Shown here piece after piece: positions 25,666 through 34,670 of a stretch of DNA of 64,000 bases; within the stretch, counting starts at the first letter, position 1, and every line of letters starts with the position of its first letter. The position numbers and the translations under genes are program-made. This DNA is from Imperialibacter sp040222815 (GTDB lineage: Bacteria > Bacteroidota > Bacteroidia > Cytophagales > Cyclobacteriaceae): positions 186,001-250,000 of the forward strand of contig NZ_JAVKCH010000013.1 in the NCBI RefSeq assembly GCF_040222815.1, written 5' to 3'. The notes under the pieces were generated by a model, which was not told the origin of the DNA, did no database searches, and saw nothing but the letters and a program-made list of their open reading frames with translations.

Positions 25666-26169
25666 ATGAAAAAGCATCATATTTTGGTCTTGGCCTTCGG
25701 ATTGCTTGCGATAGCCTCTTGCAAAGACGAGGAGATTGACTCTGCAGCACTTACAGGAAAAAGTGTTGCCTATCCGCTATTCACTGGAGCCCAGGACTGG
25801 GGCTACCAGGGTGAGGCAACATTTGCCGAAAGAAACGACGGCAACACGCTGTTAACCATTGAGCTTACGGGGCCTTCAGGCATGACCCAATTTCCAGCTC
25901 ATTTGCACTACGGTGCTTACAGCCTGGAGGCAGACATGGCGGCCATGCTCACGCCAGTAGATGCGGCCACGGGAAAAAGTGAAACCCTGCTGAAACAGCT
26001 AGCCAATGGCGGCGAGATTTCGTACGCAGAGCTTATCAATTTTGATGGGCACATCAAAGTGCATTTGGGTGATGGCGACAACAAAAGTGTGATCCTGGTC
26101 TACGGAAACATCGGCAGCAACCCTGCCACTGCCAATGCGGCAAATCTCGCCAATTGTGCCAGCTGGTAA
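25666..26169 (+). CDS. Lipoprotein with CHRD-like beta domain
   Basis: A 167-residue lipoprotein: starting at MKKHHILVLAFGLLAIASC gives a lipobox with Cys at 19. The mature protein is beta-rich; the segment LTIELTGPSGMTQFPAHLHYG and later DGHIKVHLGDG resemble the CHRD/Cu-Zn superoxide-dismutase-like sandwich, with His residues (HLHYG) where metal ligands occur in SOD. The match is by pattern only, so the role is open. It follows the amidohydrolase gene and ends 26 nt before a perfect palindrome. Confidence 0.65.
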   Translation: MKKHHILVLAFGLLAIASCKDEEIDSAALTGKSVAYPLFTGAQDWGYQGEATFAERNDGNTLLTIELTGPSGMTQFPAHLHYGAYSLEADMAAMLTPVDAATGKSETLLKQLANGGEISYAELINFDGHIKVHLGDGDNKSVILVYGNIGSNPATANAANLANCASW

Positions 26170-26195
26170 GCTTGATAGATATTTCCCACCTTGGT

Positions 26196-26249
26196 AATTA
26201 AAGGGGTTACTCTGTGCGTCAACTGACGCACAGAGTAACCCCTTTAATT
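26196..26249. repeat. Perfect 26-bp inverted repeat between converging genes
   Basis: Arms at 26196-26221 and 26224-26249 are exact inverse copies around a 2-nt centre. The outer part reads AATTAAAGGGGTTACTC and the inner part TGTGCGTCA. The right arm matches array bases 59261-59286 in 22 of 26 positions, so this is the same repeat family. It starts 26 nt after one stop codon and touches the stop of the converging gene. It may act as a two-way terminator. Confidence 0.8.
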
Positions 26250-27151
26250 TAGGATCTGCTTTTCACATTGTCGGACAGGATTTCCGCTGCCAGGTACCAG
26301 TATCCTTGCGGGTTTCGCCTCCAAATTCTGACGAAGTAGCCTTTTTCTTTCATCAACGCATCTATTTCATAGCTGCCGTAGCTATAACCCAAGTCCTGCG
26401 AAACAGACGTTCCAGAGTCGATGGTGGAAAAAATAGCAGAGCCTTTCATGTAGGGTGAGGCTTCCGACGATATCCAGGATAGAAATGATCGTTTGTTATA
26501 GAAGGGGTGAAACCCACTGATGGTTGAGAGGAGATTAGTGGATGCCATTTTTTGGTAGGCCGCTTTGATGCCGTTGGTGGCCATCACGTTGAACAAGTAG
26601 TCGGCTTCCTCCAGGCTCCTCGCTTTGCTTTTGCCATTGTCAGCCTCTCGTTTTCTCACGTCGTATTCTGCGCCAAACACATGCTCAGGGCCCGCTGCCG
26701 GTGCAGTGGTGCCGAGGTCAAGCAATACTTTCCATTCCCCCGAAGGCTGCTTTTTCCACACTGAAAAGAAATAGCCGTATTGTGGAGGCTGGGCGTTTGA
26801 AGTGGTTGCAGTAATTCTCCATGGGCCGGTGTTGAAGCCGAGATCTCCACCAATGGACGTGGTGCCATGATAGGGCTCCCAATAGAGTGTGCTGGCAGGT
26901 GGTTTAGGGGAGGGGATTTTATCTTTGTTGGCTTCCAGTGCATTTTTAGGGTGCGGTTGGAACACCAAACCATCAGATGCAAAAAACTTGACCCATGCCT
27001 CTGGCACGCCATTGTCGCCACAAAAAGCTGCAAAGTCCCTTTCCACATTAATGAGCCCCTCGACGGAATCTTGCGCTGCCGTTTTTTGGGGCAACACAAG
27101 CAAGACAACAAAAAATATCAGGCTCGATACTGACGCTACTTTTACGTGCAT
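26249..27151 (-). CDS. Exported protein with two NTF2-like (DUF4440-type) domains
   Basis: A 300-residue protein; the Met at 27151 gives a signal peptide ending near KTAAQ. The mature chain carries two copies of a SnoaL/NTF2-like fold. The first runs from about 35 to 165, with AWVKFFASDGLVFQP, then GPWRITAT and YGYFFSVWKKQPSGEWKVLLD. The second runs from about 190 to 295, with ISGFHPFYNKRS, GYSYGSYEID and YFVRIWRRNPQGYWYLAAE. The repeated xxWxxxPxGxWxxxxD strand supports internal duplication. No catalytic set is clear; such proteins bind small hydrophobic ligands or act as enzymes. Its stop lies in the flank of the palindrome. Confidence 0.75.
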   Translation of the reverse strand: MHVKVASVSSLIFFVVLLVLPQKTAAQDSVEGLINVERDFAAFCGDNGVPEAWVKFFASDGLVFQPHPKNALEANKDKIPSPKPPASTLYWEPYHGTTSIGGDLGFNTGPWRITATTSNAQPPQYGYFFSVWKKQPSGEWKVLLDLGTTAPAAGPEHVFGAEYDVRKREADNGKSKARSLEEADYLFNVMATNGIKAAYQKMASTNLLSTISGFHPFYNKRSFLSWISSEASPYMKGSAIFSTIDSGTSVSQDLGYSYGSYEIDALMKEKGYFVRIWRRNPQGYWYLAAEILSDNVKSRS

Positions 27152-27453
27152 ATAATTGAGTTTGAAATCAATAAACATCTATCCGCCAATTACCCTTAAC
27201 CCTATTTATCGCAAACTGCTATTTTCCGCATTTTATCAGGCACACCATCTATTTGATTCGTCGGGGTTACATGTTGCCCCTGATCGCTTCATATATGAAT
27301 ATAGCTAATTTTTCGTTGAGAGGTAGCTTTAAAACCCAAAATGAAACGAAGTTGACGAGCGGCAAAGAACCTAATCGCATGCCGTAACGTTATGGCTGAA
27401 CGGTTACTTTTTTGGCCGGAAGTTTATAAATTGGCAAAGTAATTCACTTGGAT
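27152..27453. other. Intergenic, divergent promoter region
   Basis: About 300 bases upstream of two divergently transcribed exported-protein genes. I saw a minor GGGGTTACATGTTGCCCC palindrome at 27274-27291 and nothing else that stands out. Confidence 0.4.
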
Positions 27454-28002
27454 ATGAGTTTTAGGATAAAGACATCTGTAGTTCTTTTGGCTCTTTTTGC
27501 AGCATTTACCTCATTCAACGTGCCCGAAAAAAAGGCAGAGGAGGGTGGTATTAAATGGATGACCTTCGAAGAAGCCGTTGCTGCCAACAAAGTGGCGCCT
27601 AAAAAGATATTCATTGATTTATACACTGACTGGTGTGGGTGGTGCAAGGTAATGGACAAGAAAACCTTTTCTGTTGAGGCCATTTCGTCTTATGTCAACG
27701 CCAACTTTTACGCAGTGAAATTCAATGCTGAACAAAAGGAAGATGTGATTTTTGATGGTCACACTTTTAAGTTTGTCGCCAGCGGTCGCAATGGCTATCA
27801 CGAGCTCGCTGCCACACTTACTCAAGGCAAGCTGAGTTATCCAATGGGCGTTTTTATGGATGAGGAAATGAGAATACTCACCCTGTTGCCAGGCTTTCAG
27901 GAGGCCAAATTTTTCGACACGGTCATTAAGTATTTTGGTGAAAACGGCCATAAAAAAGTTTCCTGGGAAGAGTGGCAAAAGTCTTACCAGTCCAATTTGT
28001 AG
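27454..28002 (+). CDS. Exported thioredoxin-like protein with WCGWC site
   Basis: A 182-residue protein. I start at the ATG at 27454 (MSFRIKTSVVLLALFAAF), giving a signal peptide or anchor; the TTG two codons upstream is less likely. The thioredoxin fold is shown by KIFIDLYTDWCGWCKVMDKKTF, with the redox Cys pair at 61 and 64, followed by a NANFYAVKFNAE strand and a cis-Pro candidate in LSYPMGVFMD. It belongs to the DUF255/thioredoxin_7-like group. Probable periplasmic disulfide reductase or isomerase; partner unknown. The next genes encode sulfur transporters, but 414 nt separate them. Confidence 0.87.
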   Translation: MSFRIKTSVVLLALFAAFTSFNVPEKKAEEGGIKWMTFEEAVAANKVAPKKIFIDLYTDWCGWCKVMDKKTFSVEAISSYVNANFYAVKFNAEQKEDVIFDGHTFKFVASGRNGYHELAATLTQGKLSYPMGVFMDEEMRILTLLPGFQEAKFFDTVIKYFGENGHKKVSWEEWQKSYQSNL

Positions 28003-28416
28003 GAACTTTCGGATCTTTCAGCCTTTTTGTACCTGGGCGGCTCGGTTCATCAATGGTTCGTCACCATGAAATGCCCGGGTAGCCTTCCTCACGGCCCCAC
28101 CCACGCTAAATTCACATCAGCGGTTCCCCGGGTTTATGGTATTGATTAATCCTATATCTGATGCGCATTGTGGTCAAATTCCGGATCAAGCAACATTTCT
28201 GGGGGATTGATTTTCTTGACAAGGGTATTTTGTCTTTACATAAAGAAGCAAAACTGGTTCAATGCGTCCCGCCCGGCCGGGTTAGGCTTGGACTTTTTGC
28301 TTCTTTATGATCTCCAATCGCTGAATAGGATAGCTCTATTTTTGAGTTTTACTCCCCAGATTTATTGCTTGATCCCAAATTCCCCTAGTTTTATGACTTA
28401 CTAAGGGAGCGTGAAG
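28003..28416. other. Long intergenic region before the sulfur-transport genes
   Basis: About 410 bases without a convincing gene. It contains the long stem-loop at 28239-28309 described separately. An open frame at 28168-28404 exists on the plus strand but looks non-coding. Confidence 0.5.
28239..28309. repeat. Stem-loop with 15-bp perfect arms and GC-rich tip
   Basis: CATAAAGAAGCAAAA (28239-28253) is exactly inverse to 28295-28309. The 41-nt interior contains its own CCCGGCCGGG palindrome. It resembles extragenic palindromic elements and lies 107 nt upstream of the TauE/SafE start codon. Confidence 0.65.
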
Positions 28417-29211
28417 ATGATTGTAGCGGGCTATGTTGCGGCTGTTTTTATTGGACTTGTGCTGGGCTTGATAGGGGCAGGAGGTGCTGTGCTTGCTGTG
28501 CCTGTGTTGGTGTACCTTTTTGGTATCGACCCAATGCTGGCAACAGCCTACTCGTTGTTTATCGTCGGTGTCACATCCTCTATAGGGGCGGCCATCCGGT
28601 ACAAACTTATTATTATGCATTTGCGGATTGCCATGCTGTTTGCTGTGCCCTCGCTCACCACCATCTTCCTCACCCGCATGTATGTAATTCCGGCCATCCC
28701 TCCCGTGATTGTTGAAATTGGTGGATTTCAACTTACCAAGGGAGCATTGTTGCTGTCTATTTTTGCCATCGTGATGTTTTTCAGTGCGTTTTCCATGATA
28801 AGGAATGAGCAACCTGAAGAGGAAGCAGGCCCAACCGTGATCACCAATTACTTTATACTCGTTTTAAGGAATGCATCGATAGGTGTGCTCTTTGGTTTGG
28901 TAGGTGCTGGTGGAGGTTTTCTTATCGTGCCCGCATTGGTGATTGTCATGAAACTGCCAATGAAACATGCCATCGGTACTTCACTTTTCATCGTCAGTAT
29001 CAATACGCTGCTCGGCTTTCTTGGTGATGTGGCCAATCAAGTGATTGATTGGCAGTTTCTTGCCGGTTTTTGCGGTATTTCAATTGCCGGGATGCTATTT
29101 GGAAGCTTCCTCGGTAAGAAAATAGACGGCAAATATTTGAAAAAGGGTTTTGGCTGGTTCGTACTTACCATGGCTGTTCTCATCTTCGCAAAGGAACTCT
29201 TTCTCTTCTGA
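28417..29211 (+). CDS. TauE/SafE-family sulfite/organosulfur exporter
   Basis: A 264-residue inner-membrane protein with about eight helices. The ATG at 28417 is preferred because an AAGGGAG Shine-Dalgarno run ends 7 nt before it; a GTG at 28411 lies too close to that run. The family's duplicated motif appears as GLIGAGGAVLAVPVLV near residue 18 and GLVGAGGGFLIVPALV near residue 155. These proteins move sulfite, sulfoacetate or related anions. Followed on the same strand by a two-part YeeE/YedE transporter, making a sulfur-compound transport cluster. Confidence 0.9.
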   Translation: MIVAGYVAAVFIGLVLGLIGAGGAVLAVPVLVYLFGIDPMLATAYSLFIVGVTSSIGAAIRYKLIIMHLRIAMLFAVPSLTTIFLTRMYVIPAIPPVIVEIGGFQLTKGALLLSIFAIVMFFSAFSMIRNEQPEEEAGPTVITNYFILVLRNASIGVLFGLVGAGGGFLIVPALVIVMKLPMKHAIGTSLFIVSINTLLGFLGDVANQVIDWQFLAGFCGISIAGMLFGSFLGKKIDGKYLKKGFGWFVLTMAVLIFAKELFLF

Positions 29212-29345
29212 GGCTATTTTAAACTAAAGATGTACCTACATGAACTAATTTGAAGTAGAACCGTTATTTTCGAATCTGCGAGAAGAATGGAATTCCCGAC
29301 AATAGCACCTTCTTGCAGCAACTTCAACACCTGAAAGAGTAACTT

Positions 29346-29903
29346 ATGATGGAATGGTTAAAGTCTCCATGGCCGTGGTACGTGGCTGGCCCGCTGATTG
29401 GGCTCATTACCCCTGCTTTCCTTTTGCTAGGGAACAAGACTTTTGGTATATCGTCGTCCCTGAGGGATATCTGTGCCGCATGCTTCCCATCAGGGATTGA
29501 GCTGTTTAAATACAACTGGAGAGAACGCACCTGGAACCTGGTGTTTGTCGCTGGAATTGTCATTGGTGCATTTCTATCCAGTCAATTCCTTTCTGACGGA
29601 TCACCTGTTGCTATTTCTGATTCTACAAAGAGTGAGTTGATGGCCCTTGGCATTTCCGATTTCCATGGCCTGGCACCTGTAGAGCTTTTCTCCTGGCCCA
29701 ACTTATTGACAGCCAAGGGATTTATTTTTATTATCCTCGGTGGTTTTCTCGTGGGCTTTGGCACCAGGTATGCAGGGGGCTGCACCTCAGGCCACACCAT
29801 GTTTGGCCTTTCTTATTTTCAGATGGCTTCCCTTGTGGCTTCTATTAGCTTCTTTGTTGGGGGGCTGATTATGACTCATTTCCTGTTTGACTTTCTTTTT
29901 TAA
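29346..29903 (+). CDS. YeeE/YedE-family thiosulfate transporter, first half
   Basis: A 185-residue membrane protein with about four to five helices. The signature GGCTSGHTMFGL near residue 141 contains the conserved Cys that passes thiosulfate in YeeE. An early GPLIGLITPAFLLLGNKTFGIS segment also fits. In many genomes this family is split into two short proteins (PmpA/PmpB-like); the companion starts 9 nt after this stop. Together they would make one complete transporter for a reduced sulfur anion (family knowledge plus inference). Confidence 0.88.
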   Translation: MMEWLKSPWPWYVAGPLIGLITPAFLLLGNKTFGISSSLRDICAACFPSGIELFKYNWRERTWNLVFVAGIVIGAFLSSQFLSDGSPVAISDSTKSELMALGISDFHGLAPVELFSWPNLLTAKGFIFIILGGFLVGFGTRYAGGCTSGHTMFGLSYFQMASLVASISFFVGGLIMTHFLFDFLF

Positions 29904-29912
29904 AATTGCGCC

Positions 29913-30323
29913 ATGAAAAATATCAGGTATTTATTTTTGGGAATCGTCTTTGGTGTTATTCTGACGAAAGCTGAGGTTATTTCCTGGTTCAGGATTCAGG
30001 AGATGTTTCGGTTTCAGTCCATACATATGTATGGGATTATTGGCTCAGCAGTAGTGGTGGGCGCTGTACTCGTATTTATTATCCGGAGACTTTCCCTGAA
30101 AACAATTGATGGAGAAATCGTTACCCTTCCGGCCAAGCGGATGGACAAGGGAGTAGTGATAGGCGGCACAATTTTCGGCCTCGGCTGGGCATTGACCGGC
30201 GCTTGTCCTGGCCCGCTGTATGCTCTGGTTGGAAGTGGAACCACCGTTATGATAGTAGGGCTTGCCAGCGCCCTGCTAGGCACATGGACGTATGGAGCCC
30301 TCCAAAAGAAACTTCCTCACTAA
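29913..30323 (+). CDS. YeeE/YedE-family transporter, second half (DUF6691-like)
   Basis: A 136-residue membrane protein with about four helices. It has GGTIFGLGWALTGACPGPLYALVGSG, seen here as ALTGACPGPLYAL, with the second conserved Cys that mirrors GGCTSGH in the partner protein. Nine nucleotides separate the two genes, so they are surely cotranscribed. Elsewhere the pair accompanies persulfide dioxygenase and rhodanese genes; none is present here, only the TauE/SafE exporter upstream. Confidence 0.88.
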   Translation: MKNIRYLFLGIVFGVILTKAEVISWFRIQEMFRFQSIHMYGIIGSAVVVGAVLVFIIRRLSLKTIDGEIVTLPAKRMDKGVVIGGTIFGLGWALTGACPGPLYALVGSGTTVMIVGLASALLGTWTYGALQKKLPH

Positions 30324-30352
30324 AGTAATTGGATTACCACAGAGCCCTGCCT

Positions 30353-30751
30353 TTAGCTGAGCCCAAAGTGTTCTTTAGCGATACTTCTGAGGTTTGACTC
30401 AGACAATGGCTTAATGATAAATCCGCTTACTGATTTATAAGACAGTGCTTTCTCCTTATCCTTTACATCTACTGAGGACGAGAGGATAAAAACCTTGCAG
30501 TTTTTGATGAAACCGGAGCCTGCATTTTCTATGCCTTCTATTATCTCCCATCCATCAAGCAAAGGCATGTTGATATCTACCATCAACATGGTTGGATAAC
30601 TCTCCTCGGTCACTTGTTTGGTTAGATAGTCAAGCCCTTTCTGGCTGTTCGTGAACTGCTCAATCTCTTCAGTGAGTCCGATGTTTTCCAATGCTTTGCT
30701 ACAGAGAAACTGGAAAATTTCATCATCATCAATAATTACTACTCGCTTCAT
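30353..30751 (-). CDS. Stand-alone CheY-like response regulator
   Basis: A 132-residue receiver domain without output domain. The acidic pocket is IDDDEIFQF near the N-terminus, the phospho-acceptor Asp is in LMVDINMPLLDGWE, the Thr/Ser switch is in FILSSSVD and the conserved Lys is in FIIKPLSE. Such single-domain regulators in Bacteroidota are often of the type encoded near hybrid sensor kinases, but no kinase lies here. Likely partner and output are unknown. The gene is monocistronic with its stop 29 nt from the converging YeeE gene. Confidence 0.93.
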   Translation of the reverse strand: MKRVVIIDDDEIFQFLCSKALENIGLTEEIEQFTNSQKGLDYLTKQVTEESYPTMLMVDINMPLLDGWEIIEGIENAGSGFIKNCKVFILSSSVDVKDKEKALSYKSVSGFIIKPLSESNLRSIAKEHFGLS

Positions 30752-31099
30752 AGAGAACCAGAAAATGTGTAGTCAATTTGTTTGTACTATTGATTTTAAA
30801 AGGAGTGATGGACTGCAAATTGATGCCTTCTTATAACAACCGTTGTTTAATAACCCTTCCCTAATCTAATTGAAAGACGGAATTATTTGTATGTATCTAC
30901 TTTAAAATTTGTCCAATGCTTTCAGAGAGTAGATTTTGACAGGGAAGAAGATTTTCACCTGCTTTTTTTTATTGGGCATGTGCCAAATAGAGTGACTCCA
31001 AACATATATTATTGGCAGAATTGTTGCCAATAATAACATTAAAGATACCAATTTGTCCTGACGAAAAGCTTCCAGAGCTTCAGCTTGTTTCAGACAAAT
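30752..31099. other. Intergenic, upstream of the response regulator
   Basis: About 350 bases with no gene. At 31007-31017 and 31025-31035 an 11-bp perfect stem (TATTATTGGCA/TGCCAATAATA, 7-nt loop) lies about 65 nt beyond the stop of the YdcF-like gene; it lacks a U-tract but could end that transcript. The rest should carry the response-regulator promoter. Confidence 0.5.
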
Positions 31100-31867
31100 T
31101 TAGATGTACCCGGCCACTTTGTAGCTAATGATTCCTACCCACTCTCTAATTAGCACTTCCCAAATGCGAAGGCTGTTGCTGGACGGAATTATTAAATCCA
31201 AAGGGCTCCATTCCCATGGGCCTGAGTAAAGATCAGTGCTGAAAGCATCAGGTTGGAGCTCAACCTTTCTAAAGCATGCCAGGGATCGCCGCATGTGAAA
31301 AGCAGAGGTGATCAACAGAAACGGTTTTCCTGGCCAGTTTTTTTTCAAAAGCTCGGCACTGTACAGGGCGTTCTCTCTGGTGTTGCGGGAATCACCCTCA
31401 ACGAAGAGGTGGTCGGGAGAAACGCCAGCCATGAGAGCGGTTTGTTTCAGTCCCTCAGATTCTGACACCTCCTGATGAAGCAGGGAACCGGAACCACCTG
31501 TAATCAAAATGTTGTCAATTTTGCCTTCATGGTAGAGCTGAATAGCGTGAATGATTCTATCGGCACCCTTGTTGAAGTGTACCCTATCTTTTGGCTCTTG
31601 GATAGGGTTGGTAACACCTGTGAGAACAACGCCAACAGCAGCGTGCTCAGGGAGACTGCTGATCAAAACAGGCTTCACTTCCCATAGCTTCATGGCCAAA
31701 TTAGAAATAGCAGGATTGGTGAAAAAGACCAGCAGAGAAAGCCCAATAAGTCTCAACCTCTTTTTTAAGCCTTTTCTTTTGATAAAGTAAGGCAGCAACA
31801 TGCAAAGCATTATCCAGCTGATGGGCGTAAGCAGCCAGCTAAGAATTTTGGAGAGGATGAAAAACAT
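31100..31867 (-). CDS. YdcF/SanA-family (DUF218) membrane protein
   Basis: A 255-residue protein with two N-terminal helices (residues about 3-25 and 38-55) and a periplasmic DUF218 domain. Its landmarks are AVGVVLTGVTN, the ILITGGSGSLLHQEVSESE strand-loop, a SRNTRENALYSAELL helix and LLITSAFHMRRSLACF. This is the ElyC/SanA/YdcF fold, linked in E. coli to envelope and peptidoglycan carrier metabolism; exact activity is not settled. It starts 4 nt after the stop of the S9 peptidase gene, so these are in one operon. Confidence 0.9.
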   Translation of the reverse strand: MFFILSKILSWLLTPISWIMLCMLLPYFIKRKGLKKRLRLIGLSLLVFFTNPAISNLAMKLWEVKPVLISSLPEHAAVGVVLTGVTNPIQEPKDRVHFNKGADRIIHAIQLYHEGKIDNILITGGSGSLLHQEVSESEGLKQTALMAGVSPDHLFVEGDSRNTRENALYSAELLKKNWPGKPFLLITSAFHMRRSLACFRKVELQPDAFSTDLYSGPWEWSPLDLIIPSSNSLRIWEVLIREWVGIISYKVAGYI

Positions 31868-31871
31868 GGTT

Positions 31872-34670
31872 TTACTTGTTGTCTTCGCTTAGTTCAAGAC
31901 CATAATTGATGCCTTTTTCAACCGCTGGAACGCCCTCAGTCATCCATAGTGGGGCAGGGGCATCCATCAGGTAATAATCGAAATACTGTTGCATACGTAT
32001 CGTCCAGTCTTTTCTGTTGGGATACCTCAAAGGCCAGTGTGGCTGGTCGTTGTACGAAATCATCCAGGTGGGCTTTCCGAGCCTTTTGAGCGCTGAAAAC
32101 AATTCTATGCCCTGGTACCAGGGAACATGCCCGTCGGCGTCGTTGTGCATGATCAGCAGCGGTGTATTAACCTTGTCGAGCCAGAACAGCGGAGAGTTCT
32201 CCAGAAACCTTAGTGGGTATTCCCAAAGAGATCCACCGATACGGCTTTGTGTATGTTCGTATTGGAACATTCTGCTTAGCCCTGTTTGCCAGCGAATGCC
32301 GCCATAGGCACTTGTCATGTTTGGCACAGGGGCACCTGCTTCGGCTGCTTTGAATAGCTGGGTTTTGGTAACCATATAGGCTATCTGATATCCACCCCAA
32401 CTATGGCCCTGCACGCCTATTCTGTCCTTGTCAATAAAGCCCTGCGATATGAGCGATGTAACGCCGGGCATGACGCAATTGATGGCGCTTTCACCAGGGT
32501 AGCCGATTTTGTAAACGATGTCGGGCACAAACACCACATAGCCCCTTGACGTGTAGAAGGTGAAGTTGATGATTGACCTCCCAAATTCAGGAGTGATATG
32601 ATTGTGAAAGTTATCAGCATTTTGCTCGTAGAAATAGACCATCATCGGGTACTTTTTCTTTGGGTCAAAGTTGTCTGGTTTAAAGAGCATACCTTCGAGC
32701 GGAATGCCGTCGAGTGACACCCAGTTGAACAATTCTTCCGTTCCCCAAAGGAAATTCTGCTGCTGCGGATTTACGTCGCTTATTTGTTCTACGTTCGAGA
32801 ATTTGCTGTTGGTGAGCTGCAGGTTGGGAAACTCACGGTAGGTTTCCCGGGTAACGAGCCACGTGTCGGCATTTAAAGCTTTCTTTTCAAATTGAAGCTG
32901 GGCGTCTTCCATTACCAACTGTGAAGGAGGGGCGCTTCCTTTGAGCTTAAGCGCAAAAAAGCCGTGCTGTTTTTTCTCGTTCTGAAAACCCTTCAGCACT
33001 ATCTCGGCGTTGGCTTTAATCGATGTTTCTTCAGGATCCGTTTTTACGTAGCGATAAGTAATGGAAGTTTCCCGGCCGTTGCGGGTAATCCGCTCTTTGG
33101 TGGCAGGGTTCAAGGGGTCAATTTTCCATATATCAAACCGGTCGTATACGAGGATGTGGCTGTCGTTCTCCAGCCAGCCAGCGATGCCATATGGAGAAGG
33201 GAAATTGGGAGAGTCGTTTTCCTCATCGGAAAAGAGGACTTTTGAGTTGTCAGTTAGCTTGCGAATGTTGCCGGATGCCATTTCCAGACTATACCAGGCG
33301 CTATCGGCCACATCGTACCAGTAGCCGAACTTGCCGGCGGGTGAAATATTCTCCATCACCCGGGCCTTTCTTTTTGCCAGCTTAGCTGCGCCAGTATTGA
33401 TATTGATAATGTAAATGTCCTGATTGATGGGCGACCCTTCCCATTGTGAAACCACTCTGTACTCGGCTGATTCATAGCCGCCAAGGGCAAAGTTGCCGAC
33501 ACCTTCCTTTGTGATTTTCACCTCCTGTAGCTGGAGGTTTCCCAGTTGCACGGGTTTGTTGCTGTCAAAATGGTATACGGCCAGATAGCCTCTTTTGAGT
33601 TGCTCGTCCGAGAGCACTTTCTGCCTTGGCTGCAGGTAGTCATCCTTGTAATGCCATACGTCAACTTTAGCTTTTTCTTCATCCAGCAGCGTAGTGTCTC
33701 CCACAAGAGGCCTGGGTTGGGTGCCGAAAAAAAGCCGCTTATTGTCATCGCTGAACTTCAACTCCTGAGGGGCCATTTGCCAGTCCTTCATCAGAAAGGC
33801 GTCGTCGGCTTTCACGATCACCCTGCCGCTGTCCTGGCCCGGCGTCCATTGGAAAAGGCCGTACATTTGAAAGGGCTTTTTCAATGTGTCGCTATCAAAA
33901 AGAAAGGCCAGTCTGCTGCCATCGTTTGCCAGCCTGAGTCCATCGTATTTTCCCTTGCTGCGAAACACTGGTTTCACGGCCAGGTCGTTTTTGCCTACTG
34001 TATAAATGCCTGGTGAAAAGCCTTTGTCGTCACCAGTTGACTGAAATGCCAGCCTGCTGCCATTTTCGCTAAACTCGTAGCTGGTTACGAACGGATAGCT
34101 CTGGTGCGATCCATCCGCTAGCCTAAGCACATGTAGCGTGTAGCCGTTGTCGTCGCTTATTTTTTTAGCTTTTTTAGCCGTAGAATCTTTCTTTTCAGGC
34201 TTTGCTGCCGATAGATACGCCAACCACTCTCCGTTCTTCTCAGGAAGCTTAAAGGACTTCACTTCCGCTATTTTTTCAAGCGAACCATCGGCGAGTTTGA
34301 ATATAGCCAGGGAGTCTTTTGGGAGCTCATCGTTCTTTTTCTTCAGCCGTTTCATAGCTCTAACCGAGTCCAGCTGTGGCTCCACCAGGGCGATAAGGTG
34401 CTTTGCGTCGAAAGTGAACTTTGGCTTGCTGCCCCTGGGAATGATAAAGTCGGTTTTGGTGCTAAGGTTTTTAATAACGAGGGTGTTGTCACCTTCATCA
34501 GGACCGAAAATGTATTCGGCCCATTTGCCATCGGACGAAAGGTCTTCGGTTTTAATTTTGTTCCAACCGGCCACATCGTCGTGTGTCAGCGCTCTTTTTT
34601 GAGCCAATAGATCAGAAGTGACAAAGGCTACTGCCAGGCACAAGCAAATTTTGAAACTACGGTACATCAT
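31872..34670 (-). CDS. S9-family prolyl oligopeptidase-like peptidase
   Basis: A 932-residue exported serine peptidase (signal peptide MMYRSFKICLCLAVAFVTSDLLAQ). The first 650 residues are a WD/PD40-like propeller, and the C-terminal alpha/beta hydrolase holds the triad: Ser 757 in GHSWGGYQ, Asp 845 in HNDADGHV, His 878 in QPHWPLRY. It likely trims short peptides in the periplasm. The size is larger than the usual 650-750 residues because the propeller region is longer. Its start overlaps the ABC fusion gene by 4 nt, and YdcF follows by 4 nt, making a three-gene operon. Confidence 0.92.
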   Translation of the reverse strand: MMYRSFKICLCLAVAFVTSDLLAQKRALTHDDVAGWNKIKTEDLSSDGKWAEYIFGPDEGDNTLVIKNLSTKTDFIIPRGSKPKFTFDAKHLIALVEPQLDSVRAMKRLKKKNDELPKDSLAIFKLADGSLEKIAEVKSFKLPEKNGEWLAYLSAAKPEKKDSTAKKAKKISDDNGYTLHVLRLADGSHQSYPFVTSYEFSENGSRLAFQSTGDDKGFSPGIYTVGKNDLAVKPVFRSKGKYDGLRLANDGSRLAFLFDSDTLKKPFQMYGLFQWTPGQDSGRVIVKADDAFLMKDWQMAPQELKFSDDNKRLFFGTQPRPLVGDTTLLDEEKAKVDVWHYKDDYLQPRQKVLSDEQLKRGYLAVYHFDSNKPVQLGNLQLQEVKITKEGVGNFALGGYESAEYRVVSQWEGSPINQDIYIININTGAAKLAKRKARVMENISPAGKFGYWYDVADSAWYSLEMASGNIRKLTDNSKVLFSDEENDSPNFPSPYGIAGWLENDSHILVYDRFDIWKIDPLNPATKERITRNGRETSITYRYVKTDPEETSIKANAEIVLKGFQNEKKQHGFFALKLKGSAPPSQLVMEDAQLQFEKKALNADTWLVTRETYREFPNLQLTNSKFSNVEQISDVNPQQQNFLWGTEELFNWVSLDGIPLEGMLFKPDNFDPKKKYPMMVYFYEQNADNFHNHITPEFGRSIINFTFYTSRGYVVFVPDIVYKIGYPGESAINCVMPGVTSLISQGFIDKDRIGVQGHSWGGYQIAYMVTKTQLFKAAEAGAPVPNMTSAYGGIRWQTGLSRMFQYEHTQSRIGGSLWEYPLRFLENSPLFWLDKVNTPLLIMHNDADGHVPWYQGIELFSALKRLGKPTWMISYNDQPHWPLRYPNRKDWTIRMQQYFDYYLMDAPAPLWMTEGVPAVEKGINYGLELSEDNK

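Noticed and set aside
28168..28404. Plus-strand open frame of 78 codons upstream of the TauE/SafE gene
   Set aside because: It spans the long stem-loop, has no recognisable product or ribosome-binding site and runs into the real operon start.
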